NCBI RefSeq assembly: GCF_016734805.1
Contig: NZ_JAERQG010000001.1
Location: forward strand, 1,364,001-1,428,000
DNA: 64,000 nucleotides
Source: Marivirga atlantica
Lineage (GTDB): Bacteria; Bacteroidota; Bacteroidia; Cytophagales; Cyclobacteriaceae
Direction of reading: 5' to 3'
This document shows positions 18,627 to 28,225 of the stretch, piece by piece. Both the position numbers and the translations under genes were made by a program. The stretch's first letter is position 1; the number at the start of each line of letters is the position of its first letter. The notes under the pieces are model-generated. The model was given only the letters and a program-made list of their open reading frames with translations. It had not been told where the DNA came from and ran no database searches.

Positions 18627-21600
18627 ATGATAAAACAACAATTACTGAAACTAATTCTGGTCCTGATTTTTACAGGCGGAATTTCAACCTATTCCCATGG
18701 GCAATGTACGGACGGTAACTCCAATACTACAAACACCAATTTTGCGACAGGCAACCTGGCTAATTCATTTGTTGCAGACTGCAGCGGAAATTTAACTTCA
18801 GTTGAGTTACAATGGGGAGGTGCTGATACTTCTTTTTCTATTGAATTGTTTGAGGGTAACGGAACAGGAGGAACTCAGGTGGGGACTTCTGTTACTGGGT
18901 TAGCATCAGCAGGATCAGGTTTGAATAACTTTGAAAGTTTTGATGTTTCATCTGGAGGGTTTTCTGTCACTAGTGGAAACACTTATACGATACAAGTATC
19001 CGCAGCAAATAACCTTATTTATGACCAGAGTGGAGGATCTGCTTTTTCAGAAGGAATTTTATATTTTAACGGAGGAGCACAAAGCACGCTGGATATGGTT
19101 TTCCGAGTGAATGTAACAGCTGCAGCCTCTACTCCCGAAGTAACACTTTCATCTTCTGCAACATCCGCTTTAGAAACTGGTGGGTCGATCACTGTTACAG
19201 CAACAGCATCTTCCGCGCCAAGTTCAGATCTGACAGTGCCTCTTCAATTTACTGGCACAGCAACAACCGGAGTAGACTATACCGGCTCTGGAGATATCAC
19301 TATTTCAGGTGGGAGTACTACGGGATCTATCACTTTGAACATGACATCAGATGTTATATACGAGCCTGGAGGTGAATCGCTCAACGTAGCCATTAATTCA
19401 ACAACTATTTCTGGCGCTACGGTTGGGAGCCCTTCCTCAGTAGCGCTAACAATTACGGATGATGACTCCCAGCCAACAATTACCATTAATGATGTCACAC
19501 AGAACGAAGGTATTGCAGGCACTACGAATTTTACATTTACCATATCACTATCGAATCCCAGCAGTGAGACCATCGGGGTGAATTATGCTTCTGCAGACGG
19601 TTCTGCTCTTGCTGGAGTTGACTATACATCGGTCAGTGGATCATTATCTTTTACGCCAGGTCAAACGAGCAAGATTGTAACTGTACTGGTGAATGGTGAG
19701 ACCCTGGATGAGAATGATGAAACCTTTACGGTTAATCTATCAAGCCCAACAAATGCTACCATCTCTGATGCATCTGGAACAGGTACTATTTCAAATGATG
19801 ATACTGCCTTTCAACCAAATGCTTCACTAGAGGTACTCTCTATTTACAACCCTATTACCGATGAGAGCGGAGGACAAGTATATGTTAGAGGTAAGTTAGA
19901 CAGGATATCAGGTAAAACAGTTGATATTCCACTTAGTTTTTCTGGTACAGCTGTAGGTGGTGGCACTGATTACAGCATTACAAGCTCTACCATTACGCTA
20001 ACGAGTGGAGAAATTATGGACAGTATTCGCATCACCTCACTGTTTGACGGTATTGAAGAGGGAGATGAAACCATTATCATTGATATGGACGTGCCAACCA
20101 ATTCTATTGAAAGTGGAACGCAGCAGGTTACTATTACCATTCAAGATGAAGACGCAGCAGCTCCTGTTGTTAGTTCAGTAAACGTTCCAGGCAATGGCAC
20201 CTATATCATCAATCAAAACCTAGACTTCACGGTAAATTTTAACGAAAATGTAGACGTAGTCACCACAGGTGGCACTCCCCAACTGGCTATTACTATAGGA
20301 AGCACTACCCGCCAGGCAACCTATATCAGTGGTTCAGGCTCCAGTTCTCTTGTATTTCGCTATACGGTGCAATCGGGTGACCAGGACGCTGATGGAATCA
20401 GCATCGGAACGTTGGCAGCTAATGGAGGCTCTATTAGAGATGCTTTCGGCACTGATGCTAACCTAACACTCAATGGTGTGGGAAATACAACCGGTATTTT
20501 GGTGGATGCAACTGGTCCAGTTGTCAGCTCGGTAAGTGTACCAACTAATAACACTTACACACAGGGGCAAAATCTTGACTTTACCGTCAACTTTAACGAA
20601 AATGTCACAATTGCCAGCGGACTACCCCAGTTAGGTTTAACAATAGGCGCTACAGCTCGTCAAGCCGACTATGTGAGTGGTTCAGGTTCAAGCTCAATTT
20701 TATTTCGTTATACTATTCAGGCTGGTGAATCAGATACTGATGGAATTTCTATTGGTAGTATAGCTGCTAACGGTGCTACTTTTAGAGATGCCTCTGGAAA
20801 TGATGCTACTTTAACGCTAAATGGTGTTGGCTCTACTACGGATGTATTAGTCGATACAGAAGCCCCACGAGTTACCAGAATTGAAAGACAAACACCTGGT
20901 TCAAGCCCTACTAATGCGGATGCAGTTACTTTCAGAGTAACTTTCTCTGAAGATATTTCGGGAGCTGACTTAAATGACTTTGAAGTTACAGGACCAACCG
21001 GAGCATCTATTGGAGTGACAGGTACAGGGTCTATACGTGATATTACTATTTCAGGAGGAAATATGGTCTCTTATGAGGGTACGGTCACTATAAGTTTTGC
21101 CAGTGGTCAGAATATTGCAGATATAGCAGGCAATGCGCTCACGAATATGACTCCAACTGTAGTTAATATTAATACCTATCTATTGGATAATACGGCTCCA
21201 GCGGTCACAAGTATCGCGAGACAAAATCCAACCGATACACCAACTAATGCGGACGCCCTTGTTTTCAGGTTGACATTTAATTCAAATGTCACAGCTGTAA
21301 ATGATGCAGATTTTGAGGTAACCGGTCCTACAGGAGAGTCTATTGGGGTAGTTGGTTCAGGTACCACCTATGATGTCACCGTTTCTGGTGGAGATATGGC
21401 TAGTTTGAATGGCGATGTTACCTTGTCTTTTGCAAGTGGTCAGAACATAACGGATGTCGCTGGAAACCCGTTGGTAGTTACAACTCCAACAGGAACTAAT
21501 GATAATACCTATACAATAGATAATACTGCACCAACAGTAAGTACGTTAAGTCCAGCAGATAATGCTACTGATGTTAGTTTAAGCTCAAATTTTGTCATCA

Positions 21601-24600
21601 CATTCAATGAAGATGTAGTGGTCAATAGTGGTAACCTGACCGTCCATAGAGTAAGTGATGATGGAGTAGTTAGGACATTTGATGTTACTAATAATACCAT
21701 TGTTTCTGTTTCAGGAAATGAGGTCACTTTTGATAATACTACTGACCTGGCTTTAAATACAGAGCACTATATTTTACTCGACAATGGAGCATTTGAAGAC
21801 GAAGCGGGCAATGCATATGGTGGAATCATCAGTACAACAGCCTGGAGTTTTACCACTACAGATGAAACGGAGATTGCTACCAATGACCCTTCAGTAACGG
21901 AAGGCAACACTGGTTCAAGTAATCTTACCTTCACTGTTTCGCTATCTCAGCCGGCCCCATCAGGTGGTGCTACGGTTGACTATGCTACTTCTGATGGTAC
22001 TGCTACAGCAGGTACGGACTACACCGCTACTTCAGGAACCTTGAGTTTTGCAGCAGGAGAGTCCAGTAAAACTATCGATGTGGTTGTATCAGGAGATCTC
22101 ATGTTAGAACCTGATGAGACGGTGATTCTGACACTTTCTAACCCTACAGGTACTAATGTGGTCATTTCGGATAATACAGGTACAGGTACCATAAATGATG
22201 ATGATGCAGCTGCTGTTACCATAGCGGATGTAAATGCTAATGAAGATGACGGCACCATTACACTTACAGCCACATTAGACGCCCAGGTACAAGGTGGATT
22301 TACAGTAGATGTGAGTACAGCAGATGGCACTGCAACGGTAGCTGATAATGATTATACAGCTGTAACGGGCCAAACATTGACTTTCGTTGGTACAGCTGGG
22401 GAGACACAAAACATTACAGTTGTGCCTACTGCGGATACTAAGCTAGAGCCTAATGAAAACCTGACAGTCAGTATGTCTAACCTGGCATCTACCAGTTTAG
22501 CAGTTGACATTACCGATCAGGCCACTATCACTTTAACTAACGATGATGAAGCCATGGTCACCATAGCAGATGTGAGTGGCAATGAAGATGATGGAGCTAT
22601 TACACTCACAGCAACATTAAACGCTGAAGTGGTTGGTGGTTTTTCTGTAGATGTTAGTACTGTAGATGGTACGGCAACAACTGCAGATGGTGATTTCACA
22701 GCCGTAACGAGTGAAACACTCACTTTCAGCGGTAATTTAGGAGAGACACAAACCTTTACAGTTATACCCAATGCAGACACAAAACTAGAAGGCAATGAAA
22801 CTGTAGCGGTAAGCATGTCCAACCTCTCAGGGACAGCACTTACGATTGATATCAGTGACAATGCAATAGTAACTATCAATAACGATGATACTGCTGCAAT
22901 AACCATTGCAAATGTAGGTGGCAATGAAGATGATGGTTCAATCACAATGACAGCCACGTTGAATGCAGAGGTGCAAGGAGGGTTTAAAGTAGAGGTTGCT
23001 ACTGCAGATGGTAGTGCCTCTACCGCAGATGGAGATTACATAGCTATCACCGGACAGACCTTAACCTTTACAGGAACTGCAGGAGAGACACAGACATTTA
23101 CTGTAGTTCCTACGGCAGATACCAAGTATGAGTCTAATGAAACTTTTACAGTTGGTTTGTCAAACCTTACTGGTACTAGTCTTCCTATCACCATTTCAGA
23201 CGTTGCTACGGTAACCATAACCAATGATGACGCAGCGGCTGTCACCATAGGAGATGTAAGTGCTAATGAAGATGACGGTACCATTACGCTGACAGCCACG
23301 CTAGATGCTCAGGTGCAAGGTGGATTTACAGTAGATGTGAGTACAGCAGATGGAACAGCAACAGTAGCTGATAATGACTACACGGCTTTAACGAGCCGAA
23401 CGTTGACTTTTGCTGGTACAGCTGGGGAAACACAGGCATTTACAATCGCTCCAATTTCAGATATAAAAGTAGAAGTGGATGAGACATTCAGCGTAAGCAT
23501 GTCTAATCTGGCATCTACCAGTTTAGCAGTTGATATTACCGATCAGGCTACTATTACATTAACTAACGATGATGAAGCAATGGTCACCATATCAGATGTG
23601 AGTGGCAATGAAGATGATGGAGCTATTACACTCACAGCAACATTAAACGCTGAAGTGGTTGGTGGTTTTTCTGTAGATGTAAGCACTGCAGATGGCACAG
23701 CTACAACTGCAGATGCTGATTACACACCGATTAGTAATCAGAAGTTAACATTTGCCGGTAATGAAGGAGAAACGCAAACTTTCACACTTACACCAACCGC
23801 TGATACTAAAGTAGAAATAGATGAGTCAGTAAATATATCACTCAGCAACCTCTCTGGCACTTCTTTACCGATTGACATTACTGACGGAGCAGTTGTGACC
23901 ATTTTGAATGATGATATAACCGAAATACAGTTTACAAGTACTGAAGGTAATGGTTCTGAAGCCATTTCTTCTCACCAATTTGCTGTTGAATTAACAAGAA
24001 GTGCTGCTATCCCTGTTACGGTTGATTATTCGGTTACAGGCACAGCTACAGGAAGTGGAACAGATTACACGTTGACCAACGGCACGCTGACAATAGCGGC
24101 AGGAAACACATCGGGCACACTCGAAATAACAGGAATTGTGGATGATGAAATAGTGGAACAGAACGAAACAGTTATTGTGACACTTGCTAACCCTAACAAT
24201 GCCATATTGGGTACCACTACAATGTATACCTATACTATAACAGATAATGATGAGGCTGTTTTGTCCCTTGAAGCTACCGATCAGGCAGCCGAAGATGATG
24301 TAAATGGTTTGTTTACCATCTCTAGTACGAAGCAATTTGCTAATGAGGTGAATTTGACTTTTTCTATTAGTGGAACAGCAACCGAATCAAATGATTATGA
24401 GGCAATAGGTACCTCGATAGTTTTCCCTTCTTTAACAAGTTCAATCACCATTCCAGTAGTAGTGAGGGCTGATAATGAGGTTGAAGAAGATGAAACAGTC
24501 CAGTTATCGTTAGAAAGTGTTAGCAATACATCAGCTTCAATAGCAGCGGAATCAACAGCCACTATTACCATCACTGATAACGATGACCAATTGCCCCAAA

Positions 24601-25151
24601 CTATTACGTTTAATCCAATAGATGATAAAAGATTAAGCGATCGAGAGGTGGTTTTAGAAGCCACAGGTGGTGATTCTAATGAGCCGATTACCTTTACTAT
24701 TTCAACAGATCCTGTCAATGGTGTAGCTACTTTATCAAATGAAGTCATCCTTTTGGAAGGTGTTGGTACTGTAACTGTGACAGCTAGCCAGGCAGGGAAC
24801 AATTCGTATCTACCAGCTGAAGATGTTAGTCAAAGTTTCTCTATTCTTTCAGATGAGTTATTGCTACCAACTTTATTTACACCTAATAATGATAGGGTAA
24901 ATGATTTGCTACTCATTAGAGGAGGAGCTAGTGTTCAGTCCATTAGCTTTAGAATCTATAACCGAGAAGGAAATCTCGTTTTTGAATCTGATAGTTTTCA
25001 GGAATTAACAGAAATCGGTTGGGATGGAAAGAAAAACGGGGTTAATCAACCTACTGGCGCCTACGTATGGGTGATTGCTGGCACTATGACTAATGGTCAG
25101 CCTATTACTATTAATGGATCAAATAAGGGTACAATATTTATCGCTAGATAA
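18627..25151 (+). CDS. Giant Calx-beta/Ig-like surface protein with T9SS type B sorting domain
   Basis: A 2174-residue secreted protein. Signal peptide about 1-26; a variable N-terminal module to about 165; three Calx-beta domains (about 165-510, each ending near an NDD or EDE motif); two pairs of Ig-like repeats (about 511-965) with VSSVSVP and TNADAVTFRVTF starts; a Big_5-type domain (about 966-1090); then a long Calx-beta array including five exact-period 114-residue repeats (1194-1763) and two more. The final part (about 2080-2174) has LFTPNNDRVNDLL and a Trp-Asp-Gly-Lys block, the gliding-motility-type CHU_C (type B) sorting signal. Calx-beta domains bind Ca2+ and suggest an adhesin or surface filament exported through the T9SS. 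The following gene is the likely partner. Confidence 0.92.
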   Translation: MIKQQLLKLILVLIFTGGISTYSHGQCTDGNSNTTNTNFATGNLANSFVADCSGNLTSVELQWGGADTSFSIELFEGNGTGGTQVGTSVTGLASAGSGLNNFESFDVSSGGFSVTSGNTYTIQVSAANNLIYDQSGGSAFSEGILYFNGGAQSTLDMVFRVNVTAAASTPEVTLSSSATSALETGGSITVTATASSAPSSDLTVPLQFTGTATTGVDYTGSGDITISGGSTTGSITLNMTSDVIYEPGGESLNVAINSTTISGATVGSPSSVALTITDDDSQPTITINDVTQNEGIAGTTNFTFTISLSNPSSETIGVNYASADGSALAGVDYTSVSGSLSFTPGQTSKIVTVLVNGETLDENDETFTVNLSSPTNATISDASGTGTISNDDTAFQPNASLEVLSIYNPITDESGGQVYVRGKLDRISGKTVDIPLSFSGTAVGGGTDYSITSSTITLTSGEIMDSIRITSLFDGIEEGDETIIIDMDVPTNSIESGTQQVTITIQDEDAAAPVVSSVNVPGNGTYIINQNLDFTVNFNENVDVVTTGGTPQLAITIGSTTRQATYISGSGSSSLVFRYTVQSGDQDADGISIGTLAANGGSIRDAFGTDANLTLNGVGNTTGILVDATGPVVSSVSVPTNNTYTQGQNLDFTVNFNENVTIASGLPQLGLTIGATARQADYVSGSGSSSILFRYTIQAGESDTDGISIGSIAANGATFRDASGNDATLTLNGVGSTTDVLVDTEAPRVTRIERQTPGSSPTNADAVTFRVTFSEDISGADLNDFEVTGPTGASIGVTGTGSIRDITISGGNMVSYEGTVTISFASGQNIADIAGNALTNMTPTVVNINTYLLDNTAPAVTSIARQNPTDTPTNADALVFRLTFNSNVTAVNDADFEVTGPTGESIGVVGSGTTYDVTVSGGDMASLNGDVTLSFASGQNITDVAGNPLVVTTPTGTNDNTYTIDNTAPTVSTLSPADNATDVSLSSNFVITFNEDVVVNSGNLTVHRVSDDGVVRTFDVTNNTIVSVSGNEVTFDNTTDLALNTEHYILLDNGAFEDEAGNAYGGIISTTAWSFTTTDETEIATNDPSVTEGNTGSSNLTFTVSLSQPAPSGGATVDYATSDGTATAGTDYTATSGTLSFAAGESSKTIDVVVSGDLMLEPDETVILTLSNPTGTNVVISDNTGTGTINDDDAAAVTIADVNANEDDGTITLTATLDAQVQGGFTVDVSTADGTATVADNDYTAVTGQTLTFVGTAGETQNITVVPTADTKLEPNENLTVSMSNLASTSLAVDITDQATITLTNDDEAMVTIADVSGNEDDGAITLTATLNAEVVGGFSVDVSTVDGTATTADGDFTAVTSETLTFSGNLGETQTFTVIPNADTKLEGNETVAVSMSNLSGTALTIDISDNAIVTINNDDTAAITIANVGGNEDDGSITMTATLNAEVQGGFKVEVATADGSASTADGDYIAITGQTLTFTGTAGETQTFTVVPTADTKYESNETFTVGLSNLTGTSLPITISDVATVTITNDDAAAVTIGDVSANEDDGTITLTATLDAQVQGGFTVDVSTADGTATVADNDYTALTSRTLTFAGTAGETQAFTIAPISDIKVEVDETFSVSMSNLASTSLAVDITDQATITLTNDDEAMVTISDVSGNEDDGAITLTATLNAEVVGGFSVDVSTADGTATTADADYTPISNQKLTFAGNEGETQTFTLTPTADTKVEIDESVNISLSNLSGTSLPIDITDGAVVTILNDDITEIQFTSTEGNGSEAISSHQFAVELTRSAAIPVTVDYSVTGTATGSGTDYTLTNGTLTIAAGNTSGTLEITGIVDDEIVEQNETVIVTLANPNNAILGTTTMYTYTITDNDEAVLSLEATDQAAEDDVNGLFTISSTKQFANEVNLTFSISGTATESNDYEAIGTSIVFPSLTSSITIPVVVRADNEVEEDETVQLSLESVSNTSASIAAESTATITITDNDDQLPQTITFNPIDDKRLSDREVVLEATGGDSNEPITFTISTDPVNGVATLSNEVILLEGVGTVTVTASQAGNNSYLPAEDVSQSFSILSDELLLPTLFTPNNDRVNDLLLIRGGASVQSISFRIYNREGNLVFESDSFQELTEIGWDGKKNGVNQPTGAYVWVIAGTMTNGQPITINGSNKGTIFIAR
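22206..23915 (+). repeat. Five tandem 342-bp Calx-beta coding repeats
   Basis: The codons for the V-T-I-x-D-V block recur at 22218, 22560, 22902, 23244 and 23586, exactly 342 bp apart. Units 1 and 4, and units 2 and 5, are much more alike than neighbours, with long identical stretches, implying duplication of a three-unit (1026-bp) segment. Confidence 0.95.
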
Positions 25152-25174
25152 TAACTGAAAAACATTCAAAACCG

Positions 25175-26722
25175 ATGAAAAAAAATATTCAATATATAGC
25201 AATAGTAGCTTTAACAGCTTGTTTAAGTAGTGTTTCAGTGGCTCAGGAAGGTAATTTTTCCATGTACAGGTATACTCCTTTTTACACAAACCCAGGACAA
25301 ATATCGACTACGCACCATTTAAACTTCATGTTAAATAGTAGGATTCAACCACTAAATACTGGAGAGAATTTAACAACTACTGTTATTTCGGGATATATGC
25401 CTATTCATTTTTCTAACCAGCATAAATTAGTGGTAGGTGCAAATGTGAGTACGGAACAATCTGCTGGCTTGTTAAATTCTAATGGTGGCATGCTGGCTTT
25501 TTCATACACAGTTCCTTTAAATGACAGGTCTGAGTTAAGTTTGGGAGTGCAAGGTGGTTTGTTTCAAAATAAGATCGGTGGTGATTTTATTACTGATGGA
25601 CAAATAGAAGGTGGCGTTATAAATCCTGGAGCAGGTCAGATTGATCCGCTGTTAAACCAGCAACATGCTTATCCTACCATTAGTAGTGGCCTTTACTATA
25701 GACTAAAAGATGCTAATTACCATGATAAGGCATTTGTAGGTGTTTCTTTATTCAATATGACAGAGCCTAATATTTCTTTTGTTGAAAATGGAGATACATA
25801 TAAACTTCCTATGAGTATAAAGACAATAGCAGGTTATAAGGTATATGATAATACTACGCTGTCAGTATCCCCTACAGTGAGGTGGATCAGCCAAGCTCAA
25901 AATAATGCATTTGATTTGGGTACTGATGTCGGCTACAGACTATCTGGAGATGCAGAAGATTTCAAAAAGTTAATTTTAAGTCTATGGTATAATTCAAATT
26001 CAATTGGCGTGATGAGTCTTGCCTATGAACAAAAAAGAATTGCCGTTGGTGTTAGCTATGACATCCCAGTTGGAACAGGATTTAACCTAGCACAGAATGG
26101 TATTTTTGAATTTGCTATTTCGTATAAATTAAAGAATAAGAAACAAGCAGAAGAAACGCCAGGCGTAATACTACAAGAAGAATCAGAGGTTCAAAAAGAA
26201 GAAGCTGAAAATGAAATAGAACAACCACAAAAGAAGAAGGTTGACGAAATAGAAGAAGCTGAAGAACCTCAAAAAGAAGAGCCGGTTAAGGAAAAAATAG
26301 TAATGGAGGAACCAGTTAAGGAAGAACCAAAAGTTGAAGAGGAAGTAACTGAAGTCATTTTTCAGCCACTTACTGAAAAAGAAAAGGAAACGCTAGCCAA
26401 GACGGTTCGATTCAAATTAAATTCAGATGATTTAAACGAGGATTCAAAGGCTTTTATAGACGAAGTAATTGATATTCTCTCTAAGAAAGAAAACTATAGT
26501 ATTACTTTAATTGGTCATACTTGTAATTTAGGTGAAAGCTCATTTAATGGTGAATTAGGTATGGATAGGGCACAGATCGTAAGGGATTATATGGTAGCTA
26601 ATGGTATAAATGAAGCTAGAATAAGTACCAATTCTAAAGGTGAAACAGATCCTATTGCAACAAATGAAAACAAGATGGGTAGAGAGAAAAATAGAAGAGT
26701 AGAGTTTGAGGTCTCCTTCTAA
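25175..26722 (+). CDS. PorP/SprF-family T9SS membrane protein fused to OmpA domain
   Basis: A 515-residue outer-membrane protein. Signal peptide about 1-23; PorP/SprF-type barrel about 24-325 beginning with the family's FSMYRYTPFYTNPGQ motif; a Glu/Lys-rich linker about 326-400 made of short EEPVKEEP-like repeats; and a C-terminal OmpA domain about 405-515 with IGHTCNLGES and NRRVEFEVSF that should bind peptidoglycan. SprF is needed for surface delivery of the SprB adhesin, encoded next to it, and PorP/SprF genes commonly sit downstream of type B cargo. Here it lies 23 bp after the giant gene, so it is likely its dedicated partner. Confidence 0.92.
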   Translation: MKKNIQYIAIVALTACLSSVSVAQEGNFSMYRYTPFYTNPGQISTTHHLNFMLNSRIQPLNTGENLTTTVISGYMPIHFSNQHKLVVGANVSTEQSAGLLNSNGGMLAFSYTVPLNDRSELSLGVQGGLFQNKIGGDFITDGQIEGGVINPGAGQIDPLLNQQHAYPTISSGLYYRLKDANYHDKAFVGVSLFNMTEPNISFVENGDTYKLPMSIKTIAGYKVYDNTTLSVSPTVRWISQAQNNAFDLGTDVGYRLSGDAEDFKKLILSLWYNSNSIGVMSLAYEQKRIAVGVSYDIPVGTGFNLAQNGIFEFAISYKLKNKKQAEETPGVILQEESEVQKEEAENEIEQPQKKKVDEIEEAEEPQKEEPVKEKIVMEEPVKEEPKVEEEVTEVIFQPLTEKEKETLAKTVRFKLNSDDLNEDSKAFIDEVIDILSKKENYSITLIGHTCNLGESSFNGELGMDRAQIVRDYMVANGINEARISTNSKGETDPIATNENKMGREKNRRVEFEVSF

Positions 26723-26740
26723 GATCAATTTTGTAATAAG

Positions 26741-26775
26741 AAAAGACTTTGAAATACATTTTCAAAGTCTTTTTT
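26741..26775. terminator. Bidirectional terminator between porP-like gene and dprA
   Basis: Perfect AAAAGACTTTGAAA / TTTCAAAGTCTTTT arms around a five-base loop, with T tract. The distal edge touches the dprA stop codon. Confidence 0.92.
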
Positions 26776-27880
26776 ATACCACCTTATACCTCTTCCCAGG
26801 GAGTGATTTGATAATTCCTTTAAATTCAAGATTCAAAAGTGTACTAGCTAGCTGGTTAAGGTTTATTTGGCATTTTATACTGAGCAGGTCAATACTTAAC
26901 TCCTTATCATGCTGCAGTAGAGTATGTACAACTTCCCGTTCTTTCTCATCTAATTCAGAAAGATTCAACACCTTCTTTTTTATGTTTTGCTGATTATCCA
27001 TTTCCCAATTCATCAGCCTGAGTATATCATCAGCTGATTCTATGAGATGTGCCTTATTATATTTAATAAGCTTATTACAGCCTTCAGAATAGGTATCGTG
27101 AATTCTGCCAGGAAAAGCAGCTACCTCTCTGTCATAAGAATTAGCGAGCTCTGCTGTGATAAGTGCTCCACCTTTTTTTGCTGCTTCAACAACCACTACT
27201 AAATCAGCCATGCCAGCAATAATTCTATTTCTGGCAGGAAAGTTAAAAGCATCTGGTTTAGCACCAAAAAGTTGTTCAGTTATAATCCCACCCTTATTAA
27301 GCATTTCAATAGCTGTGTTTTTATGAGCGGCTGGATAGATCACATCTATGCCCGAGCCGAGTACGGCATATGTGCTTAAATTATTCTTTAAGGCAGCTTT
27401 ATGAGCAGTTATGTCTATTCCGTAAGCTAGGCCACTCAATATGATTGGGTTGAGAGGAGCGAGGTTTTCAATTATTTCTTCGGTTAGTTTTTTACCATTA
27501 TCTGTGGCGTTTCGTGTGCCAATAATAGCAAGTGTAGGCCGCTTATCGTTTACAGGCCAAATCCCTTTTGAGAAAATGATGGGAGGAGCATCAGGTATTT
27601 GCTTGAGTCTGTATGGGTAACTTTTATCTAAATAGGAGGTGATAAATGTGTCCGTAGCTCTGGCAGTATCAATTACTTTATCTGTTTCCTCCTTAAGTTC
27701 ATTACTTCTTAATTTGGAAGCAGCTTTAGGGCCAATTCCGGGTATTTTTAAAAGTTTATTTGTATGTAATGCTAGAACATTCTCAGCTGAGCCGGCATAA
27801 CTTATTAAGTTCTTTATCAGTCTGCTACCAATGCCAGAAACAGACATCAAAGAAAGTAACGCCTTCTTTTCAGCATTCAA
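26774..27880 (-). CDS. dprA: DNA-processing protein DprA
   Basis: DprA loads RecA onto incoming single-stranded DNA in natural transformation. The 368-residue protein has an N-terminal helix-hairpin-helix region (GIGSRLIKNLISY, KIPGIGPKAASKL), a Rossmann-type core (about 80-290) with IIGTRNATDNGKK, LSGLAYGIDITAHKAAL and GSGIDVIYPAAHK, and a C-terminal winged-helix region. Complete length. recA itself is at 62.5 kb. It is 3 bp downstream of the MerR gene on the same strand and likely in one unit with it. Confidence 0.97.
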   Translation of the reverse strand: MNAEKKALLSLMSVSGIGSRLIKNLISYAGSAENVLALHTNKLLKIPGIGPKAASKLRSNELKEETDKVIDTARATDTFITSYLDKSYPYRLKQIPDAPPIIFSKGIWPVNDKRPTLAIIGTRNATDNGKKLTEEIIENLAPLNPIILSGLAYGIDITAHKAALKNNLSTYAVLGSGIDVIYPAAHKNTAIEMLNKGGIITEQLFGAKPDAFNFPARNRIIAGMADLVVVVEAAKKGGALITAELANSYDREVAAFPGRIHDTYSEGCNKLIKYNKAHLIESADDILRLMNWEMDNQQNIKKKVLNLSELDEKEREVVHTLLQHDKELSIDLLSIKCQINLNQLASTLLNLEFKGIIKSLPGKRYKVV

Positions 27881-27883
27881 CGC

Positions 27884-28219
27884 TTATAGTTGTTCTTTGA
27901 TTTCAGTTAAAAAGGTGCGGATATTTTTTAATGAATCAAGCATGTCCATTTTATCTTTAACCGCATGAGAGTCATTCTTGAGCATGTCCTTAGCTCCTTG
28001 AAGTGTAAAACCTTTTTCTTTTACCAGGTGGTAAATCAGCTTTACGTTTTCAATATCCTCTTTTGTGAATTGCCTGTTGCCTTTACGATTTTTTTTAGGT
28101 TTGATAATATCAAATTCACCCTCCCAAAACCTGATTAAAGAGGTAGCTACATCAAATTGATCGGCTACTTCACCAATGGTGTAGTATTTTTTCTCTATGG
28201 TTTTTTCTTTGTAAGGCAC
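27884..28219 (-). CDS. MerR-family transcriptional regulator
   Basis: A 111-residue protein with an N-terminal MerR winged helix-turn-helix (YYTIGEVADQFDVATSLIRFWEGEF, core residues GEVADQF and IRFWE at about 12-35) and a helical tail. No metal-binding Cys set or effector domain is present, so the signal is unknown. This short type commonly neighbours an M23 peptidase and dprA in Bacteroidota. It lies between the CapA-like gene (6-bp gap) and dprA (3-bp gap). Confidence 0.92.
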   Translation of the reverse strand: MPYKEKTIEKKYYTIGEVADQFDVATSLIRFWEGEFDIIKPKKNRKGNRQFTKEDIENVKLIYHLVKEKGFTLQGAKDMLKNDSHAVKDKMDMLDSLKNIRTFLTEIKEQL

Positions 28220-28225
28220 TTTTTC

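Noticed and set aside
22206-23915. Regular repeats that might suggest a CRISPR array
   Set aside because: The period is 342 bp, the repeats are protein-coding in one open frame and encode Calx-beta domains.
19277-24802. Many long minus-strand ORFs opposite the giant gene
   Set aside because: They mirror the codon bias of the repetitive plus-strand gene (Val/Thr/Ser-rich translations) and lack starts or domains of their own.
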